NCBI RefSeq assembly: GCF_025971945.1
Contig: NZ_JAPDHW010000002.1
Span: 62,001 to 126,000 of the forward strand
Length of the DNA: 64,000 nt
Reading direction: 5' to 3'
Origin: Chryseobacterium kimseyorum
GTDB lineage: Bacteria; Bacteroidota; Bacteroidia; Flavobacteriales; Weeksellaceae
Each line of letters begins with the position of its first letter. Positions within the stretch are counted from its first letter, which is position 1. The notes beneath the pieces were generated by a model. That model saw only the letters and a program-made list of their open reading frames with translations. It ran no database searches and was not told the DNA's origin. This document shows positions 1 to 8,070 of this stretch, in pieces. Made by a program: the position numbers and the translations under genes.

Positions 1-94
1 TATACGCATAGAAAGACAAAGTAAGACGTTGCTTACCGGCTTCATCAATAAGCTGAGCTCTTTCTTCTGCGCTTAAGGTGTTATACAGTTGCAT
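1..94 (-). CDS. trhO: TrhO-type rhodanese (tRNA uridine 5-oxyacetic acid hydroxylase), N-terminal part
   Basis: Only the first 31 codons lie in the window; the gene continues past the left edge. The start ATG reads on the minus strand at 94-92. The visible N-terminus (MQLYNTLSAEERAQ, then a segment ending LTLSFYAY) matches the conserved start of the rhodanese-related sulfurtransferase TrhO/UPF0176 family, which is known to hydroxylate wobble uridine in tRNA. The catalytic rhodanese cysteine lies outside the window, so this rests on the N-terminal motif alone. A canonical flavobacterial promoter lies about 35 bases upstream. Confidence 0.7.
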   Translation of the reverse strand, partial: MQLYNTLSAEERAQLIDEAGKQRLTLSFYAY

Positions 95-128
95 GCTATA
101 AACGTTTTAAGTGAGAAAAATAATTTTG

Positions 129-160
129 CAAAGATAATATTTTTTTCAAATAGCGTACAA
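129..160 (-). promoter_or_regulatory. Bacteroidetes-type promoter of the TrhO gene
   Basis: On the minus strand the -7 element TATCTTTG occupies 136-129. A -33 TTG sits at 160-158 with a 21-nt spacer, within the usual 17-23. Transcription would start near 122 and leave a leader of about 28 nt before the ATG at 94. Confidence 0.65.
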
Positions 161-317
161 TTGTGACAATTGAAAGTCTACTGCTGGAAAAAATGTCACA
201 ATTTCTTTTAATTAAATCTTAAGCTTTGTTAAGAAACATTTTAACAATTATGACTTAATGCATAAAATCGAAGTATTCTCGTTAAATTTTAGTTAAAAGT
301 GAAACACAGCATACTAA

Positions 318-344
318 TTGCATACTAATTAAGCATTAAATTTG
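318..344 (+). promoter_or_regulatory. Candidate promoter of the Do-family protease gene
   Basis: TAAATTTG at 337-344 fits the TAnnTTTG -7 consensus, and TTG at 318-320 is a possible -33 element. The spacer is 16 nt, slightly short. The element sits in a short direct repeat (ATACTAATT twice). The protease start codon is 40 nt downstream. Confidence 0.4.
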
Positions 345-384
345 TGTTTAATAATAGTATAAATAAAACAAAGACAGATAAACA

Positions 385-1917
385 ATGAAGAGTACTTTAA
401 AAAAACTTTTACCATTTGCCGTTGTAGGAGTAATCTCAGGAGCTACTACCGTCGGCGTACAACAATATTTAGGTCACGATGCTAATACTGCAGACCAATC
501 TTATTTTACATCATCAAAAAATGCATCTTTTGTAGGAATGAATACCGGAGCTGTAGGTGATGATTTTGTAAAAGCAGCTAAAACCACAGTTCCGGCTGTA
601 GTAACGATCAAAAATTACCAGACAAGAACCTCAAACAGAGCATCTGATCAGGATCTTTTTGATTATTTCTTTGGCGATCCGTTCGGAGGAAGGGGCGGCC
701 AGCAGAAACAGAGACAACAGCAGCAAGCTCCGGACAGCATGCCGTCAGGAATGGGTTCCGGTGTCATTATATCAGCTGATGGATACATTATCTCAAACAA
801 TCACGTGGTTGCAGGTGCTAATAAACTTGAGGTTGTATTAAGCAATAAGAAATCTTACATCGCAACTTTAGTAGGTACAGATCCCAATACTGATATTTCA
901 CTTCTGAAAATTGAAGAAAAGGGTCTTCCATTTTTAAACTTTGCCAATTCTGATAATATTGATGTGGGACAATGGGTTCTTGCAGTGGGTAATCCACTAG
1001 GGTTAAATTCTACGGTAACTGCCGGTATTATTTCAGCAAAAGGCAGAGGAATCGGAATTTTAGGCGGACAAGGGAAAGCGACTAATCCAATAGAAAGTTT
1101 TATTCAGACGGATGCAGCTATTAACCCTGGAAACTCAGGAGGTGCATTGGTGAATGTAAATGGAGATTTAATCGGAATTAATTCAGCCATTTCTTCTACT
1201 ACAGGATATTATCAGGGTTACGGCTTTGCAGTGCCTGCAAACTTAGCAAGAAAGATAGTTGAAGATATCAAGAAATTCGGAATTGTACAGAGAGGCTTCC
1301 TTGGAGTAAACTCTTTAGACCTTTCAGACCAACAGCAGGTTACAGGGTATAACCAACAGGAAAAAGCTAATCTGAAAGTAGGTTCTGGTGTATATGTAAG
1401 AGGATTCTCCCCAAGCAGTGGCGCTCAGGATGCAGGATTAAAAGCTGGTGATGTTATTGTAAAAGTTGATGAAATGGCTATTACCGACTTTGCCGATCTA
1501 TCAATTTCAATTGGAAGCAAGCGTCCTGGTGATAAGGTACAGGTTACGTATCTGAGAAACGGTAAAGAAAATGTTGCAACAGTAACACTGAAAGATCAAA
1601 ATGGAGGTACCAGCGCTAGATCAAAAGCAGACTTAAGTGTTACAGAAAAGATCGGTGCTAATTTTGAGCCTTTAAACGACCGTTTTAAAACCGAATACGG
1701 ACTGAACAGTGGCGTGGTTACCAAGAATGTAACAGAAGGCAGTGAGATGGCTAAGATTGGTATCGTTGATGACTATATTGTCATCGAGATCAATGGGAAA
1801 CCTGTGAATTCTCAAAAAGACGTAGAAAAGATATTAGAAAAATACCAAGGAAATGTACAGGTGAAATTTGTAGATTACTCTGGCAGAATTTATACCAAAG
1901 GTTTTAAAATGCCATAA
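385..1917 (+). CDS. degP: Do/DegP (HtrA) family periplasmic serine protease
   Basis: This is a 510-residue envelope quality-control protease and chaperone. An N-terminal hydrophobic segment (about residues 8-25) exports it. A Q/G-rich loop follows at about 100-125, where the LA loop sits in this family. The trypsin-like domain carries the full catalytic triad: His140 (SNNHVVAG), Asp170 (NTDISLL) and Ser251 (GNSGGA). Two PDZ domains follow, at about residues 300-400 and 415-510, the second ending near the C-terminus. Length and architecture are normal for DegP/DegQ. The gene stands alone, with its own candidate promoter and a strong terminator just after the stop codon. Family assignment is firm; the choice between DegP and DegQ is not resolvable from sequence alone. 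Confidence 0.95.
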   Translation: MKSTLKKLLPFAVVGVISGATTVGVQQYLGHDANTADQSYFTSSKNASFVGMNTGAVGDDFVKAAKTTVPAVVTIKNYQTRTSNRASDQDLFDYFFGDPFGGRGGQQKQRQQQQAPDSMPSGMGSGVIISADGYIISNNHVVAGANKLEVVLSNKKSYIATLVGTDPNTDISLLKIEEKGLPFLNFANSDNIDVGQWVLAVGNPLGLNSTVTAGIISAKGRGIGILGGQGKATNPIESFIQTDAAINPGNSGGALVNVNGDLIGINSAISSTTGYYQGYGFAVPANLARKIVEDIKKFGIVQRGFLGVNSLDLSDQQQVTGYNQQEKANLKVGSGVYVRGFSPSSGAQDAGLKAGDVIVKVDEMAITDFADLSISIGSKRPGDKVQVTYLRNGKENVATVTLKDQNGGTSARSKADLSVTEKIGANFEPLNDRFKTEYGLNSGVVTKNVTEGSEMAKIGIVDDYIVIEINGKPVNSQKDVEKILEKYQGNVQVKFVDYSGRIYTKGFKMP

Positions 1918-1940
1918 CAATAAATGCAGTAAAAATAAAA

Positions 1941-1980
1941 CCCGCGGCAGTCTAAGACTGTCGCGGGTTTTTTATTTTTT
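1941..1980. terminator. Bidirectional rho-independent terminator between convergent genes
   Basis: A 12-bp stem with one G-U pair (CCCGCGGCAGTC at 1941-1952, GACTGTCGCGGG at 1956-1967) closes a TAA loop. T-rich sequence follows on the plus strand (1968-1980), and A-rich sequence precedes it and serves the minus strand. It ends the protease gene and the convergent membrane-protein gene. Confidence 0.9.
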
Positions 1981-1988
1981 ATAAATGA

Positions 1989-2441
1989 TTATCTTTTATT
2001 CATTTTATCTGCGATTCTCTGTTTCTTTTTTCTTTCATAAATAACTTCTACAATCTTACCGCCCATCCAGGCAAACGGAAAAAAGATAAGAAATATAGAG
2101 ATTTTATAAAACGTAGGATGATAAGGGAAGATGATTACATCAAGCATTGCTATAAACAACATGATAAAACCGATTAAGATTGCATAAGCCACTTTAGCAT
2201 ACTTGACGATAATTGCTGTAGCTACACCTCCCACCGTACTTCCCAAACCTGAAATAAAAAGAAGAAAACCGAAAAACGCATCATTATTCTGCATACTTTC
2301 CAAAAATCTTTGCCAGTGCTCAAAAGGCGCAAAAGCTTCAAAAGTTACCCATTTCGGGAAAGCTCTTATGCCCAGAGTGATAATAAGCCCTGTAATCACA
2401 AGACCTATTAAGACGGCAAATGTATTTCTGATAAAGCTCAT
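1989..2441 (-). CDS. Small integral membrane protein of unknown function
   Basis: A 150-residue protein with four probable membrane helices, at about residues 5-27, 57-78, 83-105 and 110-130, and a Lys/Arg-rich C-terminal tail (about 137-150) that is probably cytoplasmic. I do not recognise the family and see no catalytic motif. Its start codon overlaps the stop codon of ridA by one base (TAATG), so the two are probably translationally coupled and share the ridA promoter. It converges on the protease gene and uses the shared terminator. Confidence 0.75.
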   Translation of the reverse strand: MSFIRNTFAVLIGLVITGLIITLGIRAFPKWVTFEAFAPFEHWQRFLESMQNNDAFFGFLLFISGLGSTVGGVATAIIVKYAKVAYAILIGFIMLFIAMLDVIIFPYHPTFYKISIFLIFFPFAWMGGKIVEVIYERKKKQRIADKMNKR

Positions 2442-2821
2442 TAATCCTGATGTGCGATCATAGAAATTTCGATGTCAACATTTTTTGGCAAACAGGAAAC
2501 CTGTACAGTTTCACGGGCAGGATAACTTTCTGCATCAAGATATGAAGCGTAAATATCGTTCATCACAGCAAAATCATCCATACTTTTAAGAAAGATACTT
2601 GCTTTCACTACATTTTTAAAGGTCATACCTGCTTCTGTAAGAACAGCCTCAAGGTTTTTCATTACCTGGTGCGTTTCTTTTTCAATTCCTTCAACCAATT
2701 TACCGGTTGCAGGATCTACAGGAATCTGTCCTGAAATATATAAAACTCCGTTTGCTAAATTTGCCTGTGAATAAGGTCCGATTGCTGCAGGAGCATTAAC
2801 AGTAGATATTATTTTTTTCAT
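2441..2821 (-). CDS. ridA: RidA family reactive enamine/imine deaminase
   Basis: A 126-residue cytosolic protein of the RidA/YjgF family, which hydrolyses reactive 2-aminoacrylate-type enamines released by PLP enzymes. The sequence has the family marks: GPYSQA near the N-terminus (Tyr17), LYISGQIP (Ser30), and ARETVQVSCLP with Arg103, which binds the substrate carboxylate, plus Glu118. A longer reading starting at 2881 would add 20 residues not found in RidA proteins, so I chose the internal ATG, which gives the usual family length. It is first in a two-gene operon with the downstream membrane protein. Confidence 0.93.
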   Translation of the reverse strand: MKKIISTVNAPAAIGPYSQANLANGVLYISGQIPVDPATGKLVEGIEKETHQVMKNLEAVLTEAGMTFKNVVKASIFLKSMDDFAVMNDIYASYLDAESYPARETVQVSCLPKNVDIEISMIAHQD

Positions 2822-2860
2822 ATGATGATATATATTATTTATTATGTATATCGCACTACC

Positions 2861-2875
2861 TTCACTGACAGTGAA
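2861..2875. promoter_or_regulatory. Perfect palindrome in the ridA leader (possible operator)
   Basis: TTCACTG and CAGTGAA (7-bp arms) flank a single A. It lies between the likely ridA promoter and the ridA start codon. It could be a repressor site or a small RNA hairpin; no regulator is encoded nearby. Confidence 0.3.
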
Positions 2876-2910
2876 AATCATGCCGATTTTAACAGAATTT
2901 ATTTCGGATA

Positions 2911-2936
2911 CAAATATAAAATTTAAATTTAAACAA
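2911..2936 (-). promoter_or_regulatory. Candidate promoter of the ridA operon
   Basis: Minus-strand TATATTTG at 2918-2911 matches the -7 consensus exactly. TTG at 2936-2934 could be the -33 element, but the spacer is only 15 nt. The promoter lies just beyond the lptD stop codon. Confidence 0.5.
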
Positions 2937-2944
2937 AAACTTAA

Positions 2945-5533
2945 TTAGAAAGGCGGATTTGGCGATGTAAAACTTCTGTCTTTATACTTCAGTGCATCAC
3001 TTAATATATTGGCTTTAATCCCGATAAAGAAGTCATAGACTTTGTACTGTCCGAAAGGCACCCAGTTAAAATTAATGGTAAAACTTCGCTGATCTCTGGA
3101 AAAACCTATTCTTGTATAGGCTAAATCCTTTGTAACCATATCGTAATGGGTACTTCCTGTGATATTCCAGTAAGGTGTAAGCTTAATACTACCGTCTAAA
3201 CCTATGGAAGCAATTTTATTTGAAGTACGTGTAGCTCCTCTGGAGTAAGCATAATTGGCGTTAACATTCAACGTCCAGGCCTGATCAAAATGAGCATAAT
3301 TATCATCATCAAAATAATAGTTCTCGTTTCTGATCTCTCCTTTCTGTTTATACTCTTTAGCATAATCTTTTTTCTCCCCAAAAAGCTCACTGCTCAGAGG
3401 ATATGAAAGTTGAACATTGAAACCCTGAACACTGAAATGACCGAAATTTTCTGTTCTGATACCTTCCTCTTCCCCAGGAATATATAAAATCTTGTACGGA
3501 TCTAAAGTTAAACTCGTATTAACACTCAGTTTATTATCGAAGAAAGAAGACTGCCCATTAACTGAAATCACAGACCACGGATGTGTTTTAGCAGCAAAGT
3601 TATAGCTTCCGGAAAGGTTCAAAGATTCAAAGATTTTGATTTTTTTCACTCCGGTAGAATCGCTCTTAGATTTTATTTTCATTTCAACGTTGTTTCCGAT
3701 GTTGAAACCCAGTGCGCCCACCATGCCCGAAGTTGGTGCTCCTACAATTCCGTTATCAAAAATTGAGTACGGCGTCAATGCTCCGTTGGCGTCATAATAA
3801 TTTCTGAAATAACCAAATCCTTCACCTCCAAAATCCGGAGAATATGTAAATCCGATACTCGGAGTCATCATATGTCTGATAGCCTCAATAGATGCACCTT
3901 TTCTGAAATTCAGCATTCCGTAAAGCTGTGTTTGCAAACTCGCCGTTGTAGAAAATGTAGAATAGCCTGCCACCTTTTTATTTACCTGATCAACTACTAA
4001 ATTCTCGATAGGATCATAGATTTTGGTAAGCGTTTTTGTTGTTAACGCATTGTCAATATTGGCACCTAAACTGAATGTAAAATATTTAGCAATTGTAGTA
4101 TTGGTTCCCAAGGTGATATTGTTTTTTATTCCGGTCTGCAGTTTATCCCACATGGCTTTTGTGAAAAGCTCACCCTCTTCTGTACTCACAAAGTTGGTTA
4201 AATTCAAACCTGTGTTTACGGTAATGTTTTCTAGAAGACCAGTCCTCACACCTGTTTTAGATCCAAACAAATAAAACTGATTGATCGCAACATTCATCTG
4301 AGGAAGACGTAAATCTGCCAAACCTGTTGCGAAGTTCTGAGAATAAGATGCTGTTCCTGTAATCGTTGCAGGAAGTTTTAAAAATCTCTTCGTAAGAGAT
4401 AGTGTAGAATTCTGTTGCGTTCTCAATACACTCTGATCCATAATATAATTATTATTGACCGTATTGTTGTAGAATGTCTGACTGGTTACATCTACAGAGG
4501 CAGAAAATGTAAGAAACGGATTTGCTTTTGCATCCTGACTGTGTCTCCATGCAATTCGGTATGTCCCCGTTTTGCTGTAGTTATCCAACCCTTTTATTCC
4601 GCGGACTGTATTTCCGATATCCGCAGAGAAGTTTCCGGAATAGCGGTATTTCTTCAGATAATTCATCTCAGGGCGCAGGTTCCAGCTTCCTTTGGTGTAA
4701 ATATCTGCCAGAACTTTAAGATCGAAATGTTCTCCGATGGGCTGATAGTATCCTATTCCATTTAAGAAGAACCCTACATCTTCCCTCTCTCCAAAACTGG
4801 GAATCAAGATTCCTGCAGATCTTTTTTCTGAAAAAGGTAAAATTGCAAATGGCATGATCAGAGGCGTTGGCACCTGCTCAATATACATCTGTACGGGTCC
4901 GGTAATAAGAGAACTGCTGTTTTTCCCTTTTACCATTTTAATATGTGGAGCCAAAAGATGGTAATCGGCAAGAGAATCTTTTTTCTTAATGAAATAATCA
5001 TCCGTAGTAAACAGACCTCTTCTCATAAAGAAAACCGAGTCGTTATACTTCTTTGTTTTTTCAGCGACTATAATCCCCTGACTTTCTTCGGTTCTGGCAT
5101 TGTAAGCAATCGCCTGTTTTGTTTTGTAATTGTAGTTAAAGTTGTTGGTCTCATACTTTTTTCCTGCCTGAGTAACGATGACAGGTTCTATGATTCTATC
5201 TAAAGAATCCTGCTTTCCTCTGGCATAGATGACGTTCTTTTCTTCATCAATAGATATATAATCAGCGTCAATCTGCATATCCTGATATTTTACCTGAGCA
5301 TTTCTGTTCAGATAAATCATTCTCTTCGGAATATCTCTTCGCTGATCATCGGCTTTTGTGTCGAGTACATCATCTAATGATTCCTTCTGTACAACAATGG
5401 TATCCTTTTTGGAAATTGTATCTTTAATTATCGTTGTTTCCGTTAATTTTTTAGGATTTTGCTGTGCTAAAAAACTGTTAAAAATTAGGATAATTAAAAT
5501 TTGTAATATATTTTTGAAGACGGTTTTGTCCAA
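2945..5533 (-). CDS. lptD: LPS assembly outer-membrane protein LptD
   Basis: This is the outer-membrane translocon that inserts lipopolysaccharide into the outer leaflet. After a signal peptide (hydrophobic run ILQILIILIFNSFLA) comes an OstA/LptA-like N-terminal region at roughly residues 60-200, which includes a segment DADYISIDEEKNVIYARG. A long beta-barrel region rich in alternating aromatic residues follows, ending in Phe as outer-membrane barrels usually do. I chose a TTG start at 5533-5531, giving 862 residues. The only upstream ATG (5596) overlaps the divergent amidase gene and would put 21 residues before the signal peptide. A -7 element at 5564-5557 also lies downstream of that ATG. 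Family is firm; the start is inferred. Confidence 0.88.
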   Translation of the reverse strand: MDKTVFKNILQILIILIFNSFLAQQNPKKLTETTIIKDTISKKDTIVVQKESLDDVLDTKADDQRRDIPKRMIYLNRNAQVKYQDMQIDADYISIDEEKNVIYARGKQDSLDRIIEPVIVTQAGKKYETNNFNYNYKTKQAIAYNARTEESQGIIVAEKTKKYNDSVFFMRRGLFTTDDYFIKKKDSLADYHLLAPHIKMVKGKNSSSLITGPVQMYIEQVPTPLIMPFAILPFSEKRSAGILIPSFGEREDVGFFLNGIGYYQPIGEHFDLKVLADIYTKGSWNLRPEMNYLKKYRYSGNFSADIGNTVRGIKGLDNYSKTGTYRIAWRHSQDAKANPFLTFSASVDVTSQTFYNNTVNNNYIMDQSVLRTQQNSTLSLTKRFLKLPATITGTASYSQNFATGLADLRLPQMNVAINQFYLFGSKTGVRTGLLENITVNTGLNLTNFVSTEEGELFTKAMWDKLQTGIKNNITLGTNTTIAKYFTFSLGANIDNALTTKTLTKIYDPIENLVVDQVNKKVAGYSTFSTTASLQTQLYGMLNFRKGASIEAIRHMMTPSIGFTYSPDFGGEGFGYFRNYYDANGALTPYSIFDNGIVGAPTSGMVGALGFNIGNNVEMKIKSKSDSTGVKKIKIFESLNLSGSYNFAAKTHPWSVISVNGQSSFFDNKLSVNTSLTLDPYKILYIPGEEEGIRTENFGHFSVQGFNVQLSYPLSSELFGEKKDYAKEYKQKGEIRNENYYFDDDNYAHFDQAWTLNVNANYAYSRGATRTSNKIASIGLDGSIKLTPYWNITGSTHYDMVTKDLAYTRIGFSRDQRSFTINFNWVPFGQYKVYDFFIGIKANILSDALKYKDRSFTSPNPPF

Positions 5534-5556
5534 TTTTGTTTTATATAATTTAGGCT

Positions 5557-5564
5557 CAAAATTA
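5557..5564 (-). promoter_or_regulatory. Candidate -7 element for lptD
   Basis: TAATTTTG on the minus strand fits TAnnTTTG. No clear -33 TTG is present at the right distance. It supports a transcript starting near 5550, and so a TTG start for LptD at 5533. Confidence 0.4.
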
Positions 5565-5586
5565 ATATAATTTTTAAAACTGTAAG

Positions 5587-6876
5587 ATGTACACACGAAA
5601 ATTTAAAATAATTTTAGCATTTCTCCTTATTCTTTCCACCCATTTCGCTTATTCTCAAAAAAAGTTTACCGTCGTTTTAGACGCAGGACACGGAGGAAGC
5701 GACCATGGTGCGAACAGATCGTATAGTGATATAGGAAGAATTGCCGAAAAGGATATTACACTTGCGATTGTTCTTAAAATAGGAAGAATGCTTGAGAAAA
5801 ACAAAGATTTCAAGGTAATCTACACCCGAAAGATCGACGAATTCCCTTCATTATCGGACAGAACCAATCTCGCCAATAGAAGTAAAGCAGATCTTTTTGT
5901 TTCCGTACACTGTAATTCTTCTCAGCGGCCTACCGCATACGGTACAGAGACATTTGTACAGGGTCCCGATCAGAACGACACCAATCTGGAGGTCGCAAAA
6001 CGTGAAAATGACGTGATCTACCTCGATGAAAAAGATAAACAGACCTTCGGTACTTACGACGCAAGATCTCCGGAGTCTCTCATAGCATTAAAACTTCAGC
6101 AAAGTAAATATCTTGAATCAAGCTTACTGCTTGGAGGTCTTGTTGAGAACAATTTTGTGAATAAAGACAAAAGATCATCAAGAGGCGTTTGGCAGAAAAA
6201 CCTTCACGTGCTCCGTATGAACGCGATGCCTTCCGTATTGATTGAAACAGGATTTATCAATCATCCTGAGGAAAGTCATTATTTAGCTTCAGAAAAAGGA
6301 CAGGACGAAATTTCGGAAAGCATCTATGATGCGATCATTGATTACAAAAAAGCGATCGACAGAAAATCAGGAGGTCCGGTGGCAACCAAAAAACCTGAGC
6401 CTGAGAAAAAAGAAGAAGTACCGTTAAAGAATGATTTCAGAATTTTGCTGATGACTTCTGCCATAAAATACAACGAAGATGATCCGGCATTAAAAGGCTT
6501 GAATTATATTCTTCCTTTAAAAGAGAATGGAATTTATAAATATTATTACAGTGTCACCAACATGGCTTCGATTCGTGATATTAATATTAAGACTGCAAAA
6601 GATGCTGGGTTCAGAAACGCGTATGCTGTAGGATTTATGCCAAATCAAAAGCTGAATACAGGGTATTATACCATTGAAGTCTACACCGGAAAAGATAAAC
6701 TCAGCGCCAATTCATTTATCCTGCAGACGCTCAAAGATGCAGAAAGAGAGAAAAATAACGGCCTATTCTACTATACCTACGGAAAAGCTGCATCTCTGGA
6801 AGATGCTGTAAAACTGCAGAAAGAACTGGAAGCCAAAGGAATAAAAAACACGGTTATTCAAAAAATTAATAAATAG
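5587..6876 (+). CDS. N-acetylmuramoyl-L-alanine amidase (Amidase_3) with C-terminal SPOR-like region
   Basis: A 429-residue exported murein hydrolase that cleaves the amide bond between MurNAc and the stem peptide. Residues 1-24 form a signal peptide ending AYSQ. The zinc-dependent Amidase_3 domain (about 27-255) shows the expected ligands His35 (LDAGHGG), Glu54 (AEKDI) and His108 (SVHCNSS), and the catalytic Glu lies in LIETGFINHP. A charged Lys/Glu/Pro linker follows (about 258-280). The remaining C-terminal part resembles a SPOR domain, the kind that binds denuded glycan at the septum. It diverges from lptD across a spacer of about 50 nt. Confidence 0.9.
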   Translation: MYTRKFKIILAFLLILSTHFAYSQKKFTVVLDAGHGGSDHGANRSYSDIGRIAEKDITLAIVLKIGRMLEKNKDFKVIYTRKIDEFPSLSDRTNLANRSKADLFVSVHCNSSQRPTAYGTETFVQGPDQNDTNLEVAKRENDVIYLDEKDKQTFGTYDARSPESLIALKLQQSKYLESSLLLGGLVENNFVNKDKRSSRGVWQKNLHVLRMNAMPSVLIETGFINHPEESHYLASEKGQDEISESIYDAIIDYKKAIDRKSGGPVATKKPEPEKKEEVPLKNDFRILLMTSAIKYNEDDPALKGLNYILPLKENGIYKYYYSVTNMASIRDINIKTAKDAGFRNAYAVGFMPNQKLNTGYYTIEVYTGKDKLSANSFILQTLKDAEREKNNGLFYYTYGKAASLEDAVKLQKELEAKGIKNTVIQKINK

Positions 6877-6888
6877 AAAAAAATAATT

Positions 6889-6918
6889 TTGAAGTTTAAA
6901 AGTTAATTAATACTTTTG
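6889..6918 (+). promoter_or_regulatory. Promoter of the first tRNA-Glu gene
   Basis: TTG at 6889-6891 and TACTTTTG at 6911-6918 are separated by 19 nt, an excellent match to the Bacteroidetes housekeeping promoter. The tRNA begins 15 nt downstream. Confidence 0.7.
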
Positions 6919-6932
6919 CAACCTCAAAATTT

Positions 6933-7007
6933 GGTCTATTCGTCTAGTGGTTAGGACTCAAGGTTTTCATCCTTGCAACAGGAGTTCGATTCTCCTATAG
7001 ACTACCA
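6933..7007 (+). tRNA. tRNA-Glu (anticodon UUC)
   Basis: A full cloverleaf: acceptor GGTCTAT pairs with ATAGACT (one G-U), the anticodon arm CAAGG/CCTTG carries loop TTTTCAT with anticodon TTC, and the T-arm AGGAG/CTCCT has loop TTCGATT. The discriminator A at 7004 is followed by an encoded CCA, unlike the two other tRNA-Glu copies in the window. A protein gene begins 10 nt downstream and is probably on the same transcript. Confidence 0.95.
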
Positions 7008-7017
7008 ATTTGATATC

Positions 7018-7332
7018 ATGCCGGATTTAAAAATACAGGAAGCGAAATTGCTTTTTAATAAAATCCACACGAACCCGAAAAGTTACGATTTAAAGATCAA
7101 TGAAGAAGGGATTACAGGCAGGGATGATAAAATAAGTTTCAGACTCTACAGGAACGGTGAGGGAAGTGCCTTTGAGGTACTGATTGACGGGATAACTTTC
7201 ACCAATACAACTGGGGAATGGAACAATGCTCTGAATATGCTGACAAGCACGATCAGAAAAATAGATAAAGAACAACAGAATATAAAACTAGAACAAGCAT
7301 TAGATAAACTAAAAAAATACCTTACAGAATAA
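7018..7332 (+). CDS. Conserved-looking hypothetical protein downstream of tRNA-Glu
   Basis: A 104-residue soluble protein. No signal peptide, membrane helix or recognisable motif is visible. The C-terminal third is charged and helical (IRKIDKEQQNIKLEQALDK), suggesting a coiled coil. A longer reading in the same frame would start inside the tRNA at 6973, so I chose the first ATG after it. The gene lies 10 nt after the tRNA and has no promoter of its own, so it probably depends on the tRNA promoter. Function unknown. Confidence 0.7.
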   Translation: MPDLKIQEAKLLFNKIHTNPKSYDLKINEEGITGRDDKISFRLYRNGEGSAFEVLIDGITFTNTTGEWNNALNMLTSTIRKIDKEQQNIKLEQALDKLKKYLTE

Positions 7333-7356
7333 AGTTTAAATTTTTTAAAAATAAAT

Positions 7357-7387
7357 TTGGCTGGTATAAAAAAAGTTTATAAATTTG
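7357..7387 (+). promoter_or_regulatory. Promoter of rpsT
   Basis: TTG at 7357-7359 and TAAATTTG at 7380-7387 are separated by 20 nt, a full match to the flavobacterial consensus. The rpsT ATG at 7406 follows after a leader of roughly 12 nt. Confidence 0.7.
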
Positions 7388-7405
7388 CACTCACATTTGA
7401 ACGAT

Positions 7406-7660
7406 ATGGCAAATCATAAATCAGCTCTTAAAAGAATAAGACAAAACGAAGTTAGAAAAGTTCGTAACAGATACTACCACAAGACTGCTAGAACAGCAAT
7501 CAAAGGGTTAAGAAATGAAGAGGACAAAACTGCAGCAACAGAACAATTGCCAAAAGTTATCGCTTTATTGGATAAATTAGCTAAGAAAAATATTATCCAC
7601 AAAAACAAAGCGGCTAACTTAAAAAGTAAACTGACTAAGCACGTTAACAAGTTAGCGTAA
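7406..7660 (+). CDS. rpsT: 30S ribosomal protein S20
   Basis: An 84-residue, strongly basic, all-helical protein that binds 16S rRNA in the small subunit. The N-terminal signature [13 protein letters not shown] and the overall length are diagnostic. A reading that starts 21 nt earlier at 7385 would put its start inside the -7 element, so the ATG at 7406 is preferred. Two identical tRNA-Glu genes follow directly and are probably processed from the same transcript. Confidence 0.97.
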   Translation: MANHKSALKRIRQNEVRKVRNRYYHKTARTAIKGLRNEEDKTAATEQLPKVIALLDKLAKKNIIHKNKAANLKSKLTKHVNKLA

Positions 7661-7668
7661 TTATAGTA

Positions 7669-7740
7669 GGCCCGTTCGTCTATCGGTTAGGACCTCAGGT
7701 TTTCATCCTGGTAAGAGGGGTTCGACTCCCCTACGGGCTA
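7669..7740 (+). tRNA. tRNA-Glu (anticodon UUC), first of two identical tandem copies
   Basis: Acceptor GGCCCGT pairs with ACGGGCT, the anticodon loop TTTTCAT gives UUC, and the T-arm AGGGG/CCCCT has loop TTCGACT. No CCA is encoded. It begins 8 nt after the rpsT stop codon. Confidence 0.96.
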
Positions 7741-7807
7741 CTAAAAAGAATTGAAACTTTTAAAAATTCAAAATTACTAACCCGCTATTTATAGTGTGAT
7801 GGTAGAT

Positions 7808-7879
7808 GGCCCGTTCGTCTATCGGTTAGGACCTCAGGTTTTCATCCTGGTAAGAGGGGTTCGACTCCCCTACGGGCTA
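7808..7879 (+). tRNA. tRNA-Glu (anticodon UUC), second identical tandem copy
   Basis: Identical over 72 nt to the copy at 7669-7740, and separated from it by 67 nt. No CCA is encoded. A strong terminator follows at once, so the rpsT-tRNA-tRNA unit probably ends here. Confidence 0.96.
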
Positions 7880-7880
7880 C

Positions 7881-7915
7881 AAAAGAGATTTCAAATTTGA
7901 AATCTCTTTTTTTTT
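7881..7915 (+). terminator. Rho-independent terminator after the tRNA-Glu pair
   Basis: A perfect inverted repeat with 15-nt arms (AAAAGAGATTTCAAA at 7881-7895 and its complement at 7896-7910) is followed by more T residues to 7915. Confidence 0.9.
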
Positions 7916-8070
7916 GTACTTTAAATCTGAATTCGTCCTTGTTAAATATTCTAAGCATCTCCTTTTATCTATTCTGTGCAATTACTAAAATAAAAGATTC
8001 CTCATCAAAAGTATTTGATGAGGAATGCTGACTAAATGAAACAGAATCTTTTTAATCTTGAAAATTTCAT

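Noticed and set aside
2821..2881. Longer N-terminus for RidA
   Set aside because: The extra 20 residues are absent from RidA proteins and would include the palindrome in the leader.
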